The notes under the pieces: generated by a model | The model's input: the letters and a program-made list of their open reading frames with translations, nothing else | Databases searched by the model: none | What the model was told of the DNA's origin: nothing | Assembly (NCBI GenBank): GCA_024704765.1 | Contig: JAKMXF010000188.1 | Coordinates: 615,015 to 679,014 of the forward strand | Length of the DNA: 64,000 nucleotides | From: Oopsacas minuta | Taxonomy: Eukaryota; Porifera; Hexactinellida; Lyssacinosida; Leucopsacidae | Reading direction: 5' to 3' | Part shown: positions 57,668 through 64,000 of the stretch, one piece after another | How positions within the stretch are numbered: position 1 is the first letter of the stretch | How the letters are laid out: each line of letters begins with the position of its first letter | Program-made: the position numbers and the translations under genes

Positions 57668-59154
57668 CTAACTCTCAGCTCACTGCGGCTGTGGTCCGGT
57701 TGGGAACTGCTTGGTGCCTCAGAACGTGATTCAGAGGGACAATGTGTCATTGGCATATAACAAATTGAATTGATTTCATGGACTTAATTTATGACCTTCT
57801 GGTAGTTCTGGAAATGAAAATATTAAAAGTAAAGAAAAGACTGCTCCATAATTAACACCAATATTATATATATTATATGGCTAAGTCATAGGAATCCGTG
57901 GTTTTAATAAAGTAACCCTTTCCAAATGTTCATGAAATTTTCGATGAGATTAGTGTGGCGGAGTTCGAAAAAGGTTAACAAACACTGATTTAATCTATAC
58001 AAGGTTTACTATACTTCCTAACATTTATCCAATATACAAGATGCAAAATACAAAGAATTAGATCTTCATAAGATAGCATTCAAATTTCCGAGACTTGGTC
58101 GCACGCTTTTCGTATAAATGCAATTTTCCTATTAATACAAGTAGGATTGAATTTCTATTCTTTCACTTCAACTAAATCACGGTTATTAGTACAAGACGCA
58201 AACTGTGAAAACATTCGATTCGCTAATATAATGCATATCGACATTGCATTATGGAAGTACCTTTGAGCCGAGTTATTTCTAATATCAAGGCAATTTATAA
58301 ATTATGGCACCCTCTGGAGTCCTTAGGGTGCTGTCTTGTGAGCAGTCCCTGTATATATCACATGATTAATAATATTTTCACAAATTTGGGTAAAATTAAG
58401 TTCCAACGTTGATTAAGTCAGCCTAAAACAGCACCCCGGCACCCTGTACTCCAAACCCATAAAGAGTATGGTGAACATTGTCCAGGATTTTAATACACAA
58501 GTACAGGATTCTCGAGATTCTGAATAGAAGGATATACAATTATTTGATTAGAGATCAACGCCCACCCAAAGTACGATTGCTACACATCATAATTCATTTT
58601 AGCACCTGCATGCAGATAATACAACATTTGCTTTTTACCTTTCACTTTTTTAAAATATCCAGGAATTTCGTAAGCTGTCTATTAATACAAGCGGCAACCA
58701 TAATAAATGATGTTTCAAGCTATTTCTAATACAAAATTTAACATCCATTTATAGTGATATACATATAGTTGTCAAATAATATTGTGTCCAGGAAAATCAA
58801 GGACTTTTCGATAAAAAGTGATTCATTGACCAGGATAATTTGGACCAAAACAACGATTTTAACTTGCAACACATAAGAAGAAAAACAATATAAGGTAACT
58901 TCAATAAGTTATATTTATCTATAACAAACATAAACACCAATATAATATCACTAATATAATAAAGTCAGAAGCATCAACACAAACTACACATAGAAGTATA
59001 TAACTCATACAGTTTGGCCTAAACAGTCTCTTTAGTATAGAGCTACTATATATTTTTAGTGATTATTCACATTAGTAAAAATGCATACAAGTCAGGCCTA
59101 GAACAGCTACAGTACTAATTATATTGAGTATGTTTGAATTCAGACACATAGTGG

Positions 59155-59515
59155 TTATTGGGGGGGAGGCTGGTACCCGTAAGGAGGGTAATAGGCTCCG
59201 TACATTGGGTAGTAGGGCATTGGCTGAGCTCCGGGTTGTTGTGGTGGGTGTTGTCCGGGCATTACTCCTGGCTGTGGGGGACCCTGTTGAGGCTGAGCAT
59301 AGGGGTAATTAGGGGGAGGAGCTCCGTACACGGGATAGCCAGGGTAGTAGGGGGTAGGATTTGAAGGATGCGGTGTCACTATTGAGCTTGGAGCAGGCTG
59401 TTGAGGGGGAGGAGCTACAGCACGGGGAGGCATAGGCATCTGTTGAGGGGGAGGAGCAGTCGTTGCACCGGCTGGGACGTATGCAGCTGGACGACCTGGA
59501 CCAGAAGGTTTCTTA
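59155..59515 (-). other. ALIX C-terminal proline/tyrosine-rich region
   Basis: About 115 residues dominated by Pro, Gln, Tyr and Gly, ending YGYQPPPQ and TAA. In vertebrate ALIX this tail binds TSG101 (P-S-A-P), CEP55 (G-P-P-x-x-x-Y), ALG-2 and SH3 proteins, and drives self-association. Here I see NPTPYYPGYPVYGAPPPNYP, close to the vertebrate YPTYPGYPGY stretch, but no exact P-S-A-P and no G-P-P followed by Tyr at the right spacing. The tail is kept in composition but the individual docking motifs have drifted or moved. Confidence 0.75.
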
Positions 59516-62500
59516 GAGCTCGACAAAACTTTATCTAAATCTTTACAGAGATCATCTTTCTCTGTCCGTCTGGCAAATGTCAGGTCCCCTACCCTCTGTT
59601 GACACTTGAGTAGCAGATTAGTCAGATCTCCGTAGAACTTAGCTCCCTCCTCTAGGTTTCCGATAAGCTCATTGAACGCTTCGTATCCACTCTGTAGATC
59701 TTTCAGAACCTTCTCTCTGGCAGCTGCACCATCTCCTTGCTGACACTCATTGACAAACTGAGCGTTGACCTGTTTGATCTGCTCAGTGAGAGCTGATCCT
59801 TTCGTCACAGACTCTTGTACTTGCTGTTGTAGCGAGGAATATGTCTCTTGTAGGTGAGTCATAGAGATAGTCTCTTCGTCTACTGAACCCTCAGTCTTGA
59901 GACACTCTAGGAATTTGTTCGCTGGACTAGGTAAGTTGTCTCTGAGAGAAGATTCGATTACCTCTCTCTCTGCCTTCAAGGTTTCAGACTATATAAGAGA
60001 TATTATGAAATATATACTAAGCATAAATACTAAAAAATAATATATTACCTGTTCATATAGCTGCTTTAAGTTTTGTACAACTTGAGCTGAAGAGCCAGAT
60101 CTGCTCGCCGCTCCGCTAGTAGGAATAGAAGCTACTACAGAAGCTTGATCTTGGCTGAGAATTCCAATAGCTTCTCGATTGGCTTGAAACTTGCTATTCA
60201 CAACCTATTACATTGTGACGTCATAAAATATTGGATAAAACATTCATGTGACGTTATGGAGGGATTTGAAATTTTTGGAACTTAAGAAATACATCCAACA
60301 GTACTCGCCGACTACTCGACATTGGAGAAATTTATAGTTGGTGCTTTCTAACGTCGCTTATCTAAACATTAACTAGCATCAAGGTGGATAACATCACAAA
60401 TATACTACTTGTAGATGCAACTCTAATAAGCTTAACCGATTACGACAGAAGTATTACGTTCGTAATGAAAAGGAACACTAAATTTTTACCACCATCTTCA
60501 TCCAATTCCAATACCAAAAACGATATTACAGCACTTTTTTTGGCGTCATAAAATCACACATTTTCCCGGCAGTATTCGGTTAATCCTAATTCAGTAAATC
60601 ACATTGAGTTAAACTTTAAGTAAAGTTAGCTAGGCACATGATATAACCATGGATGGTCCAGATCACGCGAGAATATATAGTATAATAGACAATTAATACA
60701 ATTATCTTGCCTTATCAGCTCCAGTCGCACTTGATAGAATGCCTTGATACTTAGAAATATCAGCTCTGACGTTAACTGTTAACTGAGCTGAGGGCATACG
60801 CGTCCATCTGTCTCCATACTTAGCTCTAACAATAAACAAATTAAAAGATTATGTACAGTAGTATATATCAACTCATATAATGACGTCACTGACCTACATT
60901 CCCCATCCTCTCTGTCTTCCTCGTTCAGAACTCTAACCGTCTCATCCAGGATCTCTTTGTTCCTAATCAGTAGCTCAGGTAGATTCAGTATCATTTCTTC
61001 TAACCTCACCAATCCTCCTTTGCCCCTGACCTCAGCTGATTTGTCTAGCACGGAGGGTGGGGCTCCAGTACCTGAGGTGTCCTCTAAAGCAGCTGGTAGA
61101 TTATATGACGTCAGCAGTGTAGTGAGTTCCTGTGTATTTGCACGCAGTCTTCCTATCTCAGAGTTTACAAGTCCCATCTTCCTCTGCTCATATATCAGTA
61201 GAGCTTCATTCACTTTCAATGGCATCAGCTGAGAGAATAGGTCTACGAAGTTGGATTGAGGGGCGTTGAATGGGAGAGGCTACAATAATGTTATATATCA
61301 AAATATGATATAGTCAAACTTGTCTATATCGAACAAGAAAAGGACTGACCAAAAGTGGCAATTATAGACAAATGTAGTAGTAATTTGAATATAATGGCAG
61401 TTACTATATTCCCTGCAGGATATTTAAGATAATATAGTGTGAGTAGTTAATGATGGGAACCTAACGGACTTGTCAAAGGTGGACTTAATAGAAAGTGACC
61501 GTTATAGACAGGTTTAACGCCATTTATGGACCAAAAAAATTGTGCCCACTGGCCGCGATAAAGAGGTAAATATAATGGGAGAACGGAGGGATTGCTTTTA
61601 AGTGGCCGATAAGTGCAGGTGACCGTTAAGCACGTTTGACTGTAGTAATATTAAATACTAATAAAATTATAGCCTATAAAGATACCTTAGCTAGTGCTGC
61701 CTTTCCTACTGGTTCTATTGTAGCATACTCAGGAACAGGATCACTATATATCATCTTATTATCCTTCAATTCCTTCTCTAGCTTAGTCTTAACTTTAGCC
61801 AGAACACCCTTGATATCATAGAAGCCCTCGCTTCGCTTGACAGCATCTTCTAGACAAGACACTGATTTCTTGAGTCTGGAAATGCTCTCTCCATAATTCT
61901 GATTCTCCAGTGCTACTTTAGCCTGGCTCTCTTCTGCTAGAGCAAGGAATAAACTCTGTTTTGCAGACACAATAGGAATCCATTCTTTCTCCCATTGAGC
62001 TTTGACTGAGCCCTGTTGGAAAGAGGAGAGAGTATCTGCGTAGAGATCACTGGCCTGGTGAGCTAGCTTAGCAATTATCTTCTCCTGCATCTTATCTTTA
62101 GTAGCCTGTAGGTATATTCAATATAATTTAGTTGTGTAAATTCACTTCCTTGGTCTCATGGTCTGGTGAATGTAAAACTAGTTCCCAAGTAACAATGGCC
62201 ATAATATCGAGATACAGCTGTGTTGGCCTACTAATGCGCCTATTAGCAAGTTCTTTCAAGGACTTATAGACCATTTTGAATAGGAAATAATTCCTCTCTG
62301 ATAGCAAGTTCGCGTATTAGCAGAGAAATTCGTGTAAATACGAATTGTTAGTAGACGAACTCCACTGTATCATTACCCGACAGATAATATACAGAGGAGG
62401 TGGAAGGTGCAAACCTATCATAAAGTATTTACCTTTAGAAAGAAAGCTTCCTGTGCTTGAGCTAACATAAGGTTACACATAGCAGTGGTAGATTCAGCAC

Positions 62501-63697
62501 CTAAGTCTGGAGTAGGAGCAATACTCAGGTGTTGATACACGTCATCTCTCAGACGAGTGAAAGTACCAGCTGCTCCCTGGAAGTGTTTACAGGCAGCTTT
62601 CAATCCCTCGTCAGAATCAAAGTTCTGAGCTTTAGCAATCTGGCACTGAAGAGCTCCAATATTGAATAGGAGGCAGCATCTCTCGAATGCTATGTCAACT
62701 GCTGCATGCTTCTTAGCTCCGGATAGAAACCCACCGATGTTGAAGGAATCTTGCCAAGTAAACTTTATTCGAATCTAAAAAATAGAATATAGAGAGTAAT
62801 GCATTAACATATTATAGATAAGTGTTGTTGCTCGTTTTTGAGTTAACTCAGTTAAGCTTGCCAATTAAGAATTGTTACGTAGAATTGGCTCGGCGGTATC
62901 AATCTAGCTGGGAAAATTTGGACCTATCTTCTACGTTTGGGAGTTTTTAAGAAAGACATTTGATGGATTAGCTCTATTTCTAATGAATATCTACGCCAGA
63001 GACTAGGTAGGACACGTTCTTAACCTGACCAAATCTATCCTTACATAACCAAGTTTACTACCGGATAGTTCGTTCTTCCATTCAACCGGATGTTATCAGT
63101 ATTTGACTATCCGCAGAGATGCCAACTCTCACGCCTTACCAGTGAGTCTCTCGCTTTTCAGAGGTCAAAAATGAATTTTCGCGGCATTTTATGATTCTTC
63201 ACTCCACATTTTGAAGCTAAAATGCCAAATCACACGGCTTGACGAGACGCCTGGTTGGCATCTATGTATTCGGTATTGCAGCTATTATCGGTTCGAGCGG
63301 TATAAAACATCATCCTAGCTGACCCCACATGTTGAAACTAATAATGAACAAAAAACTGTTGCATATGTCTAAAAGGACCCTCAGATATAGGTATACCTAT
63401 CCTGGTAAGTCATTAAGTATGGTCGTATATTACCTGACTCTCAGAAATTGGAAGTTTCGTATCTACCACTGTCAGTTGGTCAAAATAGCGAAGTAACACG
63501 TCTAAGCTAGCTTCGTGTTTGTCGGGTACTAGTACACAAGAAGCCTCTCGCAGCTGGTTGAACTCTTTGATCGCGTCTTTGAACTTTCCTGGCGCTTCAT
63601 CGTAGCTGTTGCGAATGAATTTGTTGAAATCTGAAGTGAAGTCAACAGAAGTAGACTTTTTCAGGATTGGAGAAAGGAACTGAAAACCTGTCGCCAT
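59155..63697 (-). CDS. PDCD6IP: ALIX / PDCD6IP (Bro1-domain ESCRT adaptor), seven exons
   Basis: Exons from 5' to 3': 63697-63434, 62774-62433, 62105-61686, 61279-60894, 60825-60711, 60204-60049, 59988-59155, giving about 838 residues (human ALIX 868). All junctions keep phase (0, 0, 0, 2, 0, 0). The Bro1 domain covers the first three exons (FNKFIRNSYDEAP, FTWQDSFNIGG, LFNIGALQ, NLMLAQAQEAFFLK, IIAKLAHQASDLY). The V-shaped coiled-coil domain covers the next four (NFVDLF, NLPAALEDTSG, NLPELLIRNKEILDE, YGDRWTRMPS, FARRTEKDDL). The C-terminus is Pro/Tyr rich. ALIX links ESCRT-I and ESCRT-III in multivesicular body formation, cytokinetic abscission and membrane repair. The fifth exon uses a GC donor. 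The start at 63697 (MATGFQFLSPILKK) gives the usual ALIX N-terminus. Confidence 0.95.
60205..60710 (-). other. ALIX intron 5 (GC-AG)
   Basis: 506 bp; nothing else was recognised besides the GC donor and an AATGTAATAG acceptor. Confidence 0.65.
60709..60710 (-). other. GC splice donor in ALIX intron 5
   Basis: On the minus strand the fifth exon ends GATAAG followed by GCAAGA, the usual context of a GC-AG intron. The exon phase and the protein (GADK then VVNSKFQ) join exactly to the acceptor before 60204. No GT donor with correct phase is visible nearby. Confidence 0.75.
61280..61685 (-). other. ALIX intron 3, containing a CAGTCAAAC-type MITE
   Basis: 406 bp. From about 61312 to 61641 it is a MITE: AGTCAAACTTGTCTATA at the left, GACCGTTAAGCACGTTTGACTG at the right, with TTATAGACAGGTTTAACG-like repeats inside. 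Confidence 0.65.
62106..62432 (-). other. ALIX intron 2, containing a CTATTAGCAA-type MITE
   Basis: 327 bp. The part 62236-62370 (GCGCCTATTAGCAAGTTCTT, CTCCACTGTA) belongs to the same MITE family as 38305-38475 and 41931-42100. Confidence 0.55.
62775..63433 (-). other. ALIX intron 1
   Basis: 659 bp. Includes a stretch (about 63115-63265) with CTCTCACGCC and GGCTTGACGAGACGCCTGG, probably an old repeat. No exon is needed: exon 1 (ISESQ) joins exon 2 (IRIKFTW) in phase 0. Confidence 0.6.
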
Positions 63698-64000
63698 TCT
63701 GTAATTCGGGAAAATAAATATCTAACTGGTATCATAACATAAATATATCAAATTGTACAAATCGAAGTCTCACAAGATCTTTATTATTACATTAATTAAA
63801 GGTAAACCCCCGATATGCGGCACTTTGGGAGCAGGGCTTGTGTCAGGTTGTCGTATTTCGGAGGCGCCGCTTTTATAGGTTTACTTGTGTTGATTAATCA
63901 ACGCATTCCTTTAGAATACCGATTCCTTCTTTGGATAAATTTATTTTATTTCCAAAAAAGTTTCAGAGTTATCTTTCTTCATTTTAGATCAATATAAAGG
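63698..64000. other. Upstream flank of ALIX
   Basis: 303 bp AT-rich DNA with a GGTAAACCCCCGATATGCGG stretch that may be a MITE edge. A 60-codon + frame here has no support. The window ends before another gene appears. Confidence 0.45.

Larger units (their letters stand above)
55445..59154. other. Intergenic between NHL gene and ALIX
   Basis: 3.7 kb. Holds family B copy 3 (56290-56575), a palindrome-rich stretch near 56720-56755 (CGAGCC/GGCTCG), a small hairpin MITE (56855-57040), a CAGTTAAACCTGCCTAACGG-type MITE left end at 57145, a possible small minus-strand exon (57459-57667) and near-repeated lines ending CTATTAATACAAG at about 58130 and 58680. Confidence 0.5.

Noticed and set aside
1-64000. 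tRNA, rRNA or other structured RNA genes
   Set aside because: No stretch showed A/B boxes with a cloverleaf or recognisable rRNA cores by eye; a tRNAscan or Infernal run would be needed to exclude small ones.

Overview
The window is AT-rich animal nuclear DNA. Genes are split by GT-AG introns (plus one apparent GC-AG intron). The intergenic and intronic DNA is crowded with short inverted-repeat transposons. The recognisable proteins (ALIX, Integrator subunit 5, SEC20/BNIP1, an NHL-repeat protein, a lipid-transfer-protein domain) are metazoan in character. The general look fits a marine invertebrate, perhaps a sponge or another early-branching animal, but the species cannot be fixed from the sequence alone.

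Left two thirds (about 5.6-42.8 kb, + strand): one giant gene. I can chain 19 exons by splice sites, reading phase and protein continuity into a protein of roughly 5,050 residues. It starts with a signal peptide and a vitellogenin/MTP-type large lipid transfer (LLTP) domain. Next come a long helical region, a degenerate M23-peptidase-like domain, a SAP-like motif, Cys-containing beta-rich segments, a furin-type site and a PAN/apple-like module. It continues with a run of about 16 fibronectin-III-like modules carrying a D-P-E-S-G-I type motif, a cadherin-like region and two EGF-like modules, and ends with one transmembrane helix and a short cytoplasmic tail. A lipid-binding module tethered to the membrane on a long adhesion-like stalk is the most interesting object in the window. 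Reading phase shows that at least one exon is still missing between 6.5 and 10.8 kb and possibly another near 37-38.5 kb.

Mobile DNA: the introns and flanks carry a decayed hAT transposon (14.6-17.3 kb), a hAT-like non-autonomous element with a perfect 8-bp target duplication (53.1-53.9 kb), and a Tc1/mariner-type fold-back element with about 380-bp arms (44.1-45.0 kb). There is also a 2-kb element with TIRs of about 110 bp (0.7-2.7 kb), many 100-850 bp MITEs that begin CAGT and lie in TA, and at least two dispersed repeat families.

Right third (45-64 kb): an intronless seven-helix membrane protein ORF on the + strand, spoiled by an in-frame TAG six codons after its best ATG. Then four genes follow on the - strand: SEC20/BNIP1 (Golgi-to-ER SNARE), INTS5 (Integrator complex, RNA processing), a coiled-coil/NHL protein, and a complete seven-exon ALIX/PDCD6IP (ESCRT adaptor). 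They share a strand but have no obvious common pathway. No rRNA, tRNA or CRISPR was recognised.
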